A stretch of 64,000 bases of DNA from Symbiodinium natans (lineage: Eukaryota > Sar > Dinophyceae > Suessiales > Symbiodiniaceae): the NCBI GenBank assembly GCA_905221605.1, contig CAJNDS010002494.1:1-64000 (forward strand), in the 5' to 3' direction. This document shows, piece after piece, positions 19,876 to 31,510 of the stretch. Both the position numbers and the translations under genes were made by a program. The notes beneath the pieces are model-generated. The model was not told the DNA's origin and searched no databases. It saw only the letters and a list, made by a program, of their open reading frames with translations. Position 1 is the first letter of the stretch, and each line of letters opens with the position of its first letter.

Positions 19876-22800
19876 ACCCCAAACCCTATAGCCTATAGCC
19901 CACAAGAACCTCTCCACAGCTCCCCAGGTGTACACCTTGATGCTGTCGATCCTTGGGGGCGTGAGCTGGCACATTGTCTGCCTGGGGCCCAGGGGATTTC
20001 TAGGCACATGAAGCCCAGAGATGAGCTTGCCTGGGGCGACCCTGGCTACAGAACCCCCATATGAGCACCCCACTCTCCCTCTTCCTCCCTCCCACACTGT
20101 CCCAAGCATCCAAGAGAGAACCAGGCGACGTCCTCTTCAAGATCGACATACTCTCAGCGTGCCTTCTGCTCTTTTACATCATGTTTACCATCTTCTCGGT
20201 GCTGAACGTGATCACAGGACGGGGGGACCTGGAATCAGGATTAGCAGGATTTTGAGTTCAGCGGCCCCGCGGGTCATGAAACCGTTATAAATCCATAACG
20301 GAATGACTTATACCTTGGGGACTGCTTGGACCTTAAAGCCTTAAAGGTGTTTGTGGTTTCAAATATCCTAATGGGTTTGTCGTCACTTTGGCTGTATGAT
20401 CCCAATGACAGTTCGTTTAGTGTGAAGCGGTGGGAAGCGCCTGGGAAGCAGCTCTGTTGGCCTCTGTTCGTGTGCCCATTTCGGGGTGAACAACTCTGAT
20501 AGATGTTGGATGTATATGAAACCCTAAACCCTAATTCAACCCTAAACCCAAAGCCAAAGCCCTGAACTCCACAGCCTTCAGCGCAAGCCCCGCAACCCAA
20601 CGCCCTAGCCAAAGCCGTACCCTTCGACCGAGCCAACCTTATAAAGAACCTGTAAATGAGCATGCCTTATAGGGTGAAAGAACATGCCTTAGACAAAGAA
20701 AGAAAAGAGGTTTTTTGAACAAGCTATCTTCCTTAGCTACGGTATGCTGGGCTCTCTGGAAAAGATTGGCCCGAATCCCTCGACCGCGGCAAGCCTACAG
20801 CCGGTCAAAAGTTCAGGGTGTTTCTCCAATATTCAACTCTATAGGGCTTAAAACTCCTAGATCAACCTCCGAACACCTAAACTAAACCCTAAACCGGAAG
20901 CCCGAAACCCCAAACCTGAGCCCCTAAACCTGCCAGGAGTCTTCGTGGACTCAGCCATCCAGACCACCAACTCGCAGCGAGACATCCAGATCGAGCGCGA
21001 GCTCGAGCTCAAGGACACACCCCAGGTTCAAAAACCGGCTTAGAGGGTTCAGAGGGTTCAGGGCTTAGGGCTTATAGGGTCTAGGGCTGGCAGCCAATAC
21101 CGCATACGTCTCATCATAACAAGAAATGCTCATCATGATACAGCTACTTGTAGAGGCGGCCGAATTTCAAAGAGTTTCCACGTTCTAGGGCTTGGGGCTT
21201 GGGCTAGGCAACGCAGGAGGGCGGTTCAGGGGTTAAGTCTGTGTCTGAATCCTGTGGAGGACTCCTTCCTCAAGTCCCTGAAGGACTTCTTTGAGGCCTT
21301 AGACACGGATGGCAACGGCGCGATCCATTTGGATGAGATCAAGATCATGCTGCAGGAAGCCCGGCGCACCAAACCCTAAGCCCTAGAATGGAAACTCTAT
21401 CCTATACCCCTATAAACCCTGAACCCCATAGACTCTAAAGCCCGATAAACTTCATAAGCCCTAGACCCTAAGCTTCTCCCGCCCTTGATGTTGGGCTTGG
21501 CTTCGCGCGCTCCACTTTCCACAGAGGTGCACCACTTAGACTTACAAAAATCCCGAAGCCTTAAACACCCTGGAGCCTGTAAACCCTAAACCCCGTAAAC
21601 CCTAAACCCATAAACCCCAGAAGTATACATCCCAAACACCGCCCTATACTTCTCGAAATCCTTCCTGCCGTCGAAAAGCGTTGTCTCACCATCAGCTAAG
21701 TGCGAGGCACCCCTTGGTTTCACCGGCCCCAATTGCCCCAATTGCCGCAAGCTGAGGGTCGCAGAAGAACTAGGTAGGGCCTTTGGAGATTTCAGATGTT
21801 CCCTTACTGGATAGTTCATATGTTCCCTTATTGGCCTTGTTGGCTTCAAATCCCTCAGAGCCCTCCACCCGAAACTCCCTTGAACTGTGGGTAGTTTCAT
21901 GGGGCCTTAACATGGTCCCTTACCTCCGTTAAACGGTGCCGATGTATGGGCCCTTAATTTGTATAGGGTAGATAAGGGGTTTTTAAGGGGTCCCCTTTTA
22001 AGGGCCCATATTCAGGGACCACGAAGCTACCCTAAGACTCGAACTGCGGCTTCTCAAGCTGCGCATCCCGGCAGGACCCGACCCTCGCCGCATACTTTGC
22101 CGCCACTCGGGCGGAGAAGGGTTCATGGGTTAGGGTTCCCTAAACCCTAAACCCTAAACCCTAAACCCTAAACCCCAAACCCTAAACCCTAAACCCTAAC
22201 CCTAAACCCTAAACCTTGCCTTTCCCTAGTTTCAGGGCTTTAGGGATGTTTGGGGATGCGCAAGAGGCCAGAGCTTATGAGATCAGCAGGATTTGACCCC
22301 CAGGGGCTTACAGGGCTCAGGGATGAAGGCCCTTCTGACCCTGAATCCCAAACTTCCCCCCCCCCACTCCTCACTACAAAATATGAAGACACTAGGGAAG
22401 ATTGTGGCCGGAATGTTGGGCTGCTGCTGGCAGTGCCGGCTGAATCCAGAAGCCCTAAATAATGTACTGGTATAAAAGTGATCGGCGAGGTACTCGGCTT
22501 CGACGAAGTGAACGCGCACCAGATCTTCCACCTGCTCGATGACGACGAGTCTGGCGAGGCAGCAAGGGGGACCCGGATCTTGACGACCTTCATCGTTTTA
22601 TGCTGGGCCTTCTGCGTTTTTGGGGCTTTAGGGCTTCAAGGGCCGTTGGGTTTTGGGGTCTCAGCGTTCGTTTTTCATAGGGCGCCTGCACTTCCTGGAT
22701 GTCGGGTACTACCTTCTTCCAACTCCCTTTCAGTTTCATTTGGAGCGGACCCCCCAAGCCTGATGTCCTGAACCCCTGAACGACCTCAGACCCTGCTGTA

Positions 22801-24195
22801 AGAATTGCAGGCGATTTCTGGCCCTAAACCTTAAACCCCTAAACCCCTAAACCCCTAAACCCCTAAACCATAAACCCTAAACCCTAAACCCCAAACCCCT
22901 AAACCCCTAAACCCCTAACCACTAAACCCTAAACCCCAAACTTCCTAAGCGCCCTCGAGCCCAGTGTTGCCCTAAGCTGCCCGAAGCTTCCTTACATCGC
23001 CCTTGGGGGCTTCCTTCCCTGAATCCCTCACTGTTCTTCCGTGGGCCGGTGGGGCCCCCTAAAACCCTAAAACCCTAAAACCCTAAAACCCTAAAACCCT
23101 AAAACCCTAAAACCCTAAAACCCTAAAACCCTAAAACCCTAAAACCCTAAAACCCTAAAACCCTAAAACCCTAAAACCCTAAACCCTAAACCCTAAACCC
23201 TAAACCACCCGAAACCCGAAACCCTAAACCCGAAACCGCACCCCCTTCTCGCAGCGAGGAGGGTTTGTGGGGTAAGAGTCTTGCATTCAAGGCCCCGGAA
23301 GTGCCCTGAACCGGAAGTCGCGCGAAGTCTTCCTAAACCCTAAACCCGAAACCCGAAACCCTAAGCCCTAAACCCTAAACCCATGGAGCAGGTGAGCATA
23401 CAGGAGTTCCTGGACGGCTGCGCGAAGCTGAAGGGCCAAGCCCGCAGCATTGACGTTCACGCGATCATGCACCAGTGCAGGCGGGCTCTGGGTCTTGCTT
23501 CCTAAACCCTAAACCCTAAACCCTAAAACCCGAAGACCCTAAAACCCCTAAACTCCAAACCCCAAACCCTTTCCTTTGTGGTCGGCTTCCGAGGGGGGGT
23601 GCTCTCTCCGGGGTTGACGTGTCGGGGAGTTGCGCACCTCAACTCTGGGCGTGGCTTCACTCGAATCATGGACCCACTCTACCCCATCATCCCGTGCAGT
23701 CCATGGGCCCACTGTTCCTATGGCTCTTTTTCCTACGCGAGGCTCTTTCAGGATCGAATCTATACACTGGAGCCTTCAGCTTCTTTCGTCCCATGCGACG
23801 GTTGGCTGGGTCGGGCTCAAAGAAGCCAGGGCTTCAGGGTCCTCAGCCCCCCAAAGGAAGCCCTAAACCCTGGACCTTCAACCCATAGAACCCATAGAAC
23901 CCATAAGAACCCATAAGAACCCATAAGCACCCACAAGCACCCATAAGAACCCCTAAGAACCCCACAAGAACCCCTAAGAACCCCCTCAGAACCATAGAGC
24001 CCTCCACCTCCCCCGTTCAGGGCGCTCCACCGGGACATCAGCTTCGTTGGCTCCCAGCTGGGGGTGGACCTGCACCAGGCGGCGCACGCGAGCCGGCATC
24101 GCCGGCGGCACCCATGGGTTGAGACCCTCCTGAACACCCAAGCCATCAACCCTAAACCCAGTCAATATAGGGGTCGGAGTCGGAATCATTTCTAA
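15703..24195 (+). CDS. Voltage-gated cation channel, single 6-TM domain with EF hands (17 exons, 5' end not found)
   Basis: Exons: 15703-15781, 16323-16392, 16691-16726, 16975-17021, 17481-17554, 17939-18016, 18526-18572, 19300-19379, 19552-19623, 19928-19975, 20115-20217, 20937-21025, 21260-21358, 22075-22101, 22490-22558, 23392-23480, 24021-24195 (TAA). They keep one open frame of about 426 codons. S1 is in exon 1, S2 in exon 2, S3 in exon 4. S4, across exons 5-6, has Lys/Arg at every third position (seven charges; exon 6 shows R-I-M-R-V-F-R-V-F-R). S5 spans exons 7-8. The pore loop spans exons 9-10 with filter-like L-G-G-V-S-W. S6 is in exon 11 (F-S-V-L-N-V-I-T-G). The cytoplasmic tail has an EF loop D-T-D-G-N-G in exon 13 and a second D-D-D-E-S-G-E in exon 15 continuing into 16. 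Donors are GT (7), GC (7) and GA (2); all acceptors are AG. One domain with EF hands fits protist single-domain channels. The last exon's end is the least sure. Confidence 0.8.
17271..17372. mobile_element. Fold-back (MITE-like) element in channel intron
   Basis: Starts GGATGTTCCC and ends GGGAACATCC, with further inward complementarity (ACTAGCAGTC against GACTGTAGT). About 100 bases, palindromic, non-coding, inside the intron between exons 4 and 5 and directly next to a TTTAGGG array. Confidence 0.6.
17387..17467. repeat. TTTAGGG array, near-perfect
   Basis: About eleven TTTAGGG units in a row, ending 13 bases before the acceptor of channel exon 5. Confidence 0.92.
17531..17659. repeat. 71-base tandem duplication covering an exon end and its intron
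   Basis: CATGAAGATG(T/C)TGAAGCTCTT and the following 40 or so bases occur at 17,531 and again at 17,602. The first copy contains the 3' half of channel exon 5 (start of S4) and the beginning of the intron. The second copy lies fully in the intron and lacks an evident acceptor. Confidence 0.8.
18433..18500. repeat. CCCCAAA-variant array
   Basis: About nine units of CCCCAAA, a variant of the telomere-like heptamer, followed by CCCTAAG units. It ends about 25 bases before channel exon 7. Confidence 0.88.
19774..19880. repeat. CCCTCAA-variant array
   Basis: About fifteen consecutive units of CCCTCAA, a homogenised single-base variant of CCCTAAA, inside the intron before channel exon 10. Confidence 0.92.
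22822..22945. repeat. CCCCTAAA octamer array
   Basis: Units with four C (CCCCTAAA) alternate with the normal heptamer, in the intron between channel exons 15 and 16. Confidence 0.85.
23056..23210. repeat. CCCTAAAA octamer array
   Basis: About sixteen near-identical octamers CCCTAAAA, then heptamers, in the same intron as the CCCCTAAA array. The uniformity suggests recent local amplification. Confidence 0.92.
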
Positions 24196-24546
24196 TCAAT
24201 AATATTCCCTTCTGGTCCCTCTAGAATAACCTCCCGAAACCCTATTCTAATTCAGGCTCCTACATTATGCGTTGAGGGACCTGGAATTGATAGAGAAAAG
24301 GAATCCGAATCCCTTTGGCTTTGAACTTGGGTTCGGTGCAGCCACCAGGTTCAGAGTGATTTTGAGAGTTTTTTGCGGGGTAGAGGGCCCCAAGCCCTTA
24401 ATCGGCACTTCTTTGTATCTTGTAGGTCAGTGTTCCAGCCTTCCATGTCGTGGTCAACTTTCACCGGTACCTGTGTTGAATACCTTAGCAACCTGGGATA
24501 CTTTCATGATTCACATACAGATATATACACCATATATATATATATA

Positions 24547-24765
24547 GATGTGTATACATACATACATACATACATACATACATACATACATACATACATA
24601 CATACATACATACATACATACATACATACATACATACATACATACATGTATGTATGTATGTATGTATGTATGTATGTATGTATGTATGTATGTATGTATG
24701 TATGTATGTATGTATGTATGTATGTATGTATGTATGTATGTATGTATGTATGTATGTATGTATGA
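24547..24765. repeat. (CATA)n followed by (TATG)n: long microsatellite palindrome
   Basis: About 95 bases of CATA units join directly at a central CATG (near 24,646) to about 115 bases of TATG units, so the two arms are reverse complements. ORFs through it (Tyr-Ile-His-Thr or Tyr-Val-Cys-Met repeats) are artefacts of the repeat. Confidence 0.95.
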
Positions 24766-26272
24766 ATTGTTTCTTCAAGGCGCCTTGCAATACGCGACTC
24801 TGCCGCTGCAGTGTGACGAGCCAAGGCAATCGCATTGGTTTGGTCGCAACACACAGCTCCTCGGCTTAGTCATCAAGGCGCAGTCATATGTCCCGTCTCT
24901 ATTCGGGTTGTGACTCGTGATTGCGAAGTTCAAGATGCGGACCAATCTGTCTGTGCGTGTGTGGCGTTGAATGTTAGATGAAGCACTTCGCGGGTGTGTC
25001 TTTGTTTACCTGCAGCACGGGAGTTGTAGCTAATCGGCTCCCCCTGGCTTGCCCTGTGGACTCTCTAAGTTGCTGCGCCAGCATATGTGGGGCGTCGCCT
25101 TCCCAAAGCAACGTCCGCATTCTCTTTTTGCATGAGATGGATGCTGCTGAGTTCAGGACTTCCGTCCTGACGGCCGCAGCCGTCAAGCGCCTGACCAGCT
25201 CAGGCGCACACGTTGAATAGAACCCTACTTCTGTGTCAGGCCTGAGTAGGTCTCACACGAGGGGGTGTCAGTTTGTTACTGTACCCGGGGCCCGGCGCCT
25301 GGAACCCGGAGCCAAGTGATCTTCACACCCAAATGAGCGGCTGTTTGGCCAGGTCTGACAGTTCCAGGGCCGCCGGGCCCCCCTCTTGCACTCTGCTTGG
25401 CTTGTACCCTGAACCCTGACTCCTGACTCCTGGGCCCTCACTGAACCATGAAGAAGCCCAAAGCGTCGGCGCTCTGAGACGGCGGCCGGGAGTTTCGAAA
25501 TGAACGTTGTGGTGTGTTGTCCTCATCCCTAAACCCTCAACCCCTTCAACCCCAAACCCTTTCAACCGAAACCCTTTCAACCCCAAAGCCCGATCAACCC
25601 TAAACCCTTTCAACCCTAAACCCTATGCCTATGAAACCCTGCACCCGAAAAATTCTTGACCTTATCACCATGTCACACCCTAACTTAGGCCAAGTCAGCA
25701 GACTGCGAAGTGCAGCCACCAAGATTCGCCTCGGCCCGAAGGGCCCTGAGCCCCATCTGGTGGTCACAGTTTCAGGCAGCGAAGCTGCCCGCTTGAGCCG
25801 CCTTGGCCGAGAGTTTAGGGTTTAAGGTTGAGGGTTTCGGGTTTAGTGGCTCAGGTTCAGGCAGTTTCGGTGTTTTTTTTGGAGGGTGTTCGGTTGGGGT
25901 TTGTAGAGTTGCGCGGGCCTAGCTGGGCAAAGAAGCAGAGACGTTCGAGTTGCTCCTCTTGTTCTCTCTTGGCGGGTGTCCCTTTGGAGCTGCATGGTGC
26001 CTTCGCCTCATTTGCCGCTGCACCTAGGCTCAAGTACTGGTTTCATTGGGCGGCCTTAGTGGGGGGGGGGGGGGGGGATGTAGCACTTGCCCGAGTTCTC
26101 TGGCTTCTAAGCACCATGCAGCTCCAGGCAAGGTCTCATAGCTACCCTGCCCCAGGATCCGGAGAATTGCCCCTGGGAGAACGCGACGAACCCTGGACAA
26201 AAAGAAGAAGCGCTCTTGCTGGGTTTAAGAATGCTTGAAGGCTAAAGCCTGCTTGGGATGCTGCGTCAGGAT

Positions 26273-26374
26273 CTACTATTAGCTTAAGAACCCCAAAGGA
26301 ATAACATTAATAGTCCCTTCATTACCCTCAAGAAGGAAGAATACTTTTTTTCGGGGTTCTTAAGCAATTAGTAG
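26273..26374. mobile_element. MITE-like element, family with CTACTA...TTAAGAACCCC termini, copy 1
   Basis: Left terminus CTACTATTAGCTTAAGAACC and right terminus GGTTCTTAAGCAATTAGTAG are inverted repeats with a few mismatches; about 102 bases in total. A shorter relative is at 30,651-30,709. Confidence 0.7.
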
Positions 26375-26712
26375 GGATGGTTGAATTGAAGGGGAGGGTG
26401 GCCTGAAAGCTGTGTTAGGGCGTTCTGGGCTTCGGGTTTGCTGTTCTGTGACAGGGCTTGCCGGACGTTTTGCCGGGCTTTGCTGCTTCTCGGCTCTTAC
26501 GCGCAACATGGCCCCAGCAAAGAGAGCAAAGAATAGAGAACCCCCTGAGCCCTGCAAACCCTGTAACACCCTACACCCCCTAAACCCTACAGGCATCTAC
26601 AAAACCTGCAAACCAAGAAATTCAGAGCACTGGCTCCAGACTTGGACTCCATTCACACCCTTGACCGACCAGCTTGGGTTAAAAATGCTGGCCGCCATGC
26701 AGGGGTTCAGGG

Positions 26713-26748
<36 letters not shown>

Positions 26749-27077
26749 TCAGAGTCTAGAACATCCCACCACATGGGTTTTCCTCCAAGCCGGACCCGAA
26801 ACCGAAAGCCCCCTAATCACGAGAGACTCCACGCGCAGCGCAGTCGCAGAGAGCGCCTCGCCAACCCTCGGGCTGATGGCCGAGGCGAGGTCGGGCGCCT
26901 AAATCCTGTAGCCTCTACTAGCCTTACATCTCGTAAACCTGCCCACCAAGCCCACAAAGCCCTATGTACACCACATATGCCCAATGCCCCATGAGCCCCG
27001 ATACACCCCAAGGAAGCCTAAGCTACCCAACGCACCAAAAAACCAACGAAACCCTCAAACCGCAAACCGCCCTCAAG

Positions 27078-29290
27078 GCGGATGAGGGTGGCGAAGCCTT
27101 GGCATCTCTGGTGGCCGAGAACGAGGCCGCCATCATCGCACGTTGGGGTTTAGGGTTTAGGGTTTTTTGGAAAGGGGTTCGTTGAGGACTTGGCAGGCCA
27201 GGGGCTTCTGCAGGGTGGATAGGTTTTCAAGATGTCAGGGCTTTAGAGGGGCTTGTGGAAGGTAGGGTTATTAGGGCCTTGAGCTGTAAGGTTGGGTGCT
27301 CATCGGCCTCTAGAGCGGGCTCGCAGATGATTACAGGTTTTGGTAAGGCTCAGGGCCTTGTGAGAGGGCTTTTTCAAAGGGTCTCTTCTTGTATCTGAGA
27401 ACCTCCGACATGAGCAGGATCTCGAGTTCAAAGAGGATGGCAGCGGCAAGGTCGGGCATGCGAAGCTTCATCGTCGACATTGACGCAGGTTAGACTTGGC
27501 TGACTGCAGTTGCACGCTGCTGAAGGATGCAAGGAGAGACACCTCAGGCATTCCCCATAGACCTAGGTAGCCCTGAAAGGGCCCCTAGAAACCCTAGAAA
27601 CCCTACAAATTCTATGAACCCTATTAACCCTATAGAACCCCCAGCCTCCTAAAACCTAAACCCATCAGGGTCTCCCCTGTCGCCAGGTTGTCGTGAAGTC
27701 AACGGGTCACGAGATGCCTCCCAGGCTCGAGGTTGCTGGGACGCAGCTGCGAGTAAGGAGCCTTAGGGTAGTAGGCTGCGCTTTAGGATTTCGGGTTTAA
27801 GGTTAAGGGTCTTTACGCTCTTTAAGATTTGCAGTAGGGTGTTTAAAGGTTGTAAGGTTCAGGGTTTTGTAGAATTTAGAGTTCAAGATTCAAGGCGGTT
27901 TGGGGCGATTCGGCTTCAGCTGATGTCGCTGAGGTGGTCAAAACCTATCTGAGTGGTGCCAAGTACCGCAAGGCAGGGCCTTTTGTGCTTCCAGCTTGCA
28001 TAAGCCCCTTAGGGGCTTCAGCCCCAAGAAACAAAGGACGTCAAGCCTGGTCTTCCCAGCTGCTTGTCCACGCCCCCAAAACCGCAGGCGCGCGATTGGT
28101 ATGGCTTTGACTTCAGCAAGTTCGAGCCCTACATTATCCCGCCGGGGCCCCGGGAGGGTTCTTGGGTTGAAGTGATCCATGATAGGGTTTAGTGTTTTGG
28201 GTTAGGGCAGGACCTGGAGGGGCTTTTGTGTTGGGTGCTTGCTGTGGGCTTCATGGGCTGCGGGGTTGAGGTCGGTTGAAGCACCCTAAGCCGTAAACCC
28301 TAAACATCTTCCGACTGCGCCGCCTTTTCCAAGGCACGAGAAGCAGAAGAAGTTTCTGTTCTGCACGGCGCGGTGCCCGGCATGCTGATGCAGCCCTGAG
28401 TCTCTGAATGTTTAGGGTTTAGGGTTTGGGGTTTAGGGTTTAGGGCTTGGGGTTTAGGGTTTAGGGTTTAGGGCTTAGGGCTTGGGGTTTAGGGTTTGGG
28501 GTTTAGGGTTTAGGGTTTAGGGCCCTGAGTCCCTGAGAGTGATCGTTCGTCATTTTGGTGCCACGCAGGTGACAGGAACGACTTTGCCCATGCAGCCCAA
28601 GAAGGCTGGCAAAACTGGTAGGTTCAAAGCACCAGCTCTCTGAATTATGCTTCCTTTCTGCCTTATTGTAGCCGAAATCCCAATATACAGGACCATGGTT
28701 CTCTGAATTATGGTTCCTTTTCTGCCGTATGGTCAGTCGGAATCCCAATATATACAGACCATAAAAACCCTAAACCCTAAACCCTAAACCCTAAACCCTG
28801 AGTGCATCGTGACTCAGTGTTTGGAGAGTCCAGGTTGAGCGGCACGTCGAAAGCAAACGCTACAAGGACCGATGTGCACCGCACTGCGACGACACGTAAG
28901 GGTTTAGGGTTTGGGGTTTGGGGTTTAGGTTTAGGGTGTAGGGTTTAGGGTTTAGGGTTTAGGGTTTAGGGTAGGATCAAGGGCCGATGAGTTTCTCTCT
29001 AACCTCTGCCTCGCCATGGTACCTTCCCGAAGAAAACGGACGAAGACTTCAGGAGCTCCTCCGGGTGAAGGAGGAGCAGACCAAGAAGAAGGCGGAGAAG
29101 CAAGAGCTGAAGAAGAAGCGCAGGCGGACCTGGGACTCATGTGTTAGGTTCTGTTGTTGGGCAGTGCCGGATAAAACGTCCACATCATAATCGCTACTCA
29201 TGTCCCTTTTCCATGCCACAGTACCTCAAGCACAGGAACTGGGAAATGCTGGCAACCATCATCCACGCAATCCTTCATCAAGTCTTGCAG
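27078..29290 (+). CDS. Unidentified multi-exon gene (10 exons seen; both ends open)
   Basis: Exons: 27078-27141, 27451-27488, 27687-27752, 27934-27972, 28088-28153, 28334-28379, 28569-28617, 28818-28895, 29033-29140, 29222-29290. Codon phase is kept at every junction, which supports the model although no family was recognised. Donors include GTAAGG (after 27,752), GTAGGT (after 28,617) and GTAAGG (after 28,895), plus GC and GA types; acceptors are AG. Motifs seen are E-A-L-A-S-L-V-A-E-N-E, then W-Y-G-F-D-F-S-K-F-E-P-Y with I-I-P-P-G-P, then V-E-R-H-V-E-S-K-R-Y, and an acidic Gly/Glu/Ala tail. The alternative frame of the ninth exon would give a Lys-rich helix instead. Introns hold TTTAGGG arrays at 28,409-28,522 and 28,898-28,975. 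No start or stop codon was assigned. Confidence 0.5.
28409..28522. repeat. TTTAGGG array with TTTGGGG and CTTAGGG variants
   Basis: About sixteen heptamer units in an intron of the unidentified gene. Confidence 0.9.
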
Positions 29291-31510
29291 GCCATATATC
29301 ACGGTGGCTAGACTTCACTTGACTCTATCCTCGCCAATTCAAAGGCCGACCTTGCTCTACACGCTCCAGAGACGCCTGCTCTTGACATCTTGCGTTCGGG
29401 TTCAGGATTCAGGGTCTAGGGTTTAGGTGTAGGTTGACGATTTAAGGGTGTAGGGTTAAGAGTTGAGGGTTAGGGTTCAAGATAAAAGGGTTTCAGGTCA
29501 AAAGTCTAGAGTGTCAAATCAAGGGACTCTGCCATTTAATCGACCTTGGACTTCTTCGGCCCAAAGGCCCATAAACCTAAAACCTTCGCTCACGCCGGTC
29601 TCCAGATCCTGGCCTCCTCCCTCGAGCCGGGTTTTGGGTTTAGGGTTTCGGGTTTAAGGTGTGGGGCAAGGTTTAGGGTTTAGGGTTTCGGAGCTGCCTG
29701 CCAGGGCCCAGGCCAAAGGCAAAGTGAAGGCGAAAGGGGCGAAGGTGGGAGGGCCACATGCGCCAGTATTCACGCACCGCCCCCCCCATTGTCTCCCCCT
29801 CCCCCCTCAGCAGTTCATTCATGGTGGGTTTCGGGTTGAAGGTTTAGGGCTCAGGGTGGGGCTGCGGAGGCTCTTGGTCCCCCCCCCACTTCAAAGAAGG
29901 CTTACGGCTTGAAGATGCCGGGGATTTTGGACCCTCGCGTGCGTGTTCGTTTGTTCAGATGAGCCGCAAGGGGCTCCCTTCCAAACTCGAGCACCTCTCC
30001 AGCCCTGAACTTTCAACCAGCCGAAGCTCCACCCCGCCTTCTTCAACTTCAACCGCCTCAGCCTTCAGTTCCTCTCAACTCCGTCAGCCTCCCAAACCTA
30101 CCCCAACCTCCCGAACACCCTCCACCTTGACCTCCCCCAAACCCCCTGAAAGAGCATCCAAGAACATCAGGCCCTCAAGCCCAAGTCCACCAAAGATGCC
30201 CAAGCCTGGGCGCTCAGCCAGATTTAGGGGTTCAGGGTCGAAAGATGAATTCTACTTTGCGTAAGAGCTCCGCGTTTACACGGGGCTTAACCAAACAGAG
30301 GCTACTTGAAATCCGGCCCGAAAGTGAATGACTTGAAGCGGCCTCGCACTTTAAAGCAGTTGGGCCCCAGTGGCCCTAGTAGGGATTAATTTAATTTCAC
30401 TCATACTTGTATATACTGGGCTTTCAAGAGCAAGGCTTAGAAATTCATGCCGAGCTTAACAGTAGGCGCATTCGCAGTCTCAGCATGTTGCAGCTGCCTG
30501 AGCCCCTTGAAAGCACGGCCTATAAGCCCTCTGAAACACCTAAGCTGCTGCTGTCGGGACCTCGGTGGTGCGGGCCCGTACCCTCAACCCAGATCACCCA
30601 GGCCCAAACACACTGAGCCGGGGCTTGCAGGGCCTTGGAAGGGCAATGTACTACTAATTGCTTAAGAACATTATTTCTTATTCTTTTGGGGTTCTTAAGC
30701 AAATAGTAGTGTAGGGGTTGCCCCCCCCCCCCCCCCCCCTCTCAGTCTTTTGAAGAAGGTCCCAGCACTTCGCTTGCAACTTGAGGCCGTAAGCAGCCCA
30801 GATGCCAAAGGCCAGGGTCAGAGACTATTGTGCTTTATGATAACCATATTATGCGATTACCATACTACTATTTCTACAATTATGGTTTTACCATACTACT
30901 ATTTCTACAATTATGGTTTTCATTATCATTCTTTGTACTTGCTAGTGTCATCATGTTTTTGTGATCACGGTCAATCCTTGATATCAGAAGCAGTACGGTC
31001 ATCATTAAGGGTTGCATGATCGGTCGTGGCGCTTTTTGGGTTTTTTGGGAGTCGAAGGTTTTAGGGTTTAGGGTTTAGGGCGAAGGGCGGAGGGGCTTCC
31101 AGGCTCAGAGTTTCGGGGTGCTGCCTGCCGCTGGAGAGGCTCAGCTGACGCAGGGAAGGCCAAGAAACAGCCTGCCAGAAGCCGCTGCCCCTGGGGATGT
31201 AGGGGCATTTAGGGTTTAGGGTTGAGGGTTGGGGGTTTAGGGTTTAGGGCGTTAGGCTGTTGCAGTATTTGAAGTTGCGCACCTCGACATCACGAAAGCC
31301 AGCACTGTTGAGGCAAGCTGCTGAAACGAAAGAAGGACATGCCGCAAGGAGCGGCCTGAATTTCTCTGCTACAGTTGCTACAGCCTCCATGGGCTTCATT
31401 CATGCCCATTGCGGCCAGGCGTGATCAAGAAGACAGCGAAAAAAAGCAAGCAGGTGGGTCTGGAGAGTCTGTGAGCACCAGCACATCTGGAAACAAAGTG
31501 CAGACATCAA
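29291..31510. other. Spacer with weak coding signals, C-run and AT-rich block
   Basis: Further exons of the upstream gene may lie here: an Ala/Lys-rich stretch near 29,690-29,750 and a Ser/Pro/Thr-rich one at 29,960-30,240, neither supported by phase. Also present are a fold-back element (30,651-30,709), a C-run at 30,721-30,739, an AT-rich block at 30,838-30,975 containing a direct repeat (CATACTACTATTTCTACAAT at about 30,862 and 30,893), and TTTAGGG-like tracts near 31,060 and 31,210. Confidence 0.5.
30651..30709. mobile_element. MITE-like element, same family as 26,273, shorter copy
   Basis: CTACTAATTGCTTAAGAAC at the left and GTTCTTAAGCAAATAGTAG at the right are near-perfect inverted repeats with a short loop. 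Confidence 0.7.

Larger units (their letters stand above)
24196..27077. other. Spacer between channel and next gene
   Basis: No gene is firmly recognised. It contains the (CATA)/(TATG) palindrome, a G-run at 26,060-26,077, a fold-back element at 26,273-26,374, (TA) repeats near 26,714-26,743 and scattered CCCTAAA-like motifs. Coding-like stretches without a supported frame occur at about 25,691-25,812 and 26,785-26,900; they may be 5' exons of the gene starting at 27,078. Confidence 0.5.

Noticed and set aside
19654-20064. ORF with Ser-Thr-Leu-Asn-Pro-Gln-Pro repeats
   Set aside because: Reads through the CCCTCAA array; the real coding part is the channel pore exon at 19,928-19,975 in another frame.
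24504-24854. ORFs of Tyr-Ile-His-Thr or Tyr-Val-Cys-Met repeats
   Set aside because: Direct translation of the CATA/TATG microsatellite on both strands.
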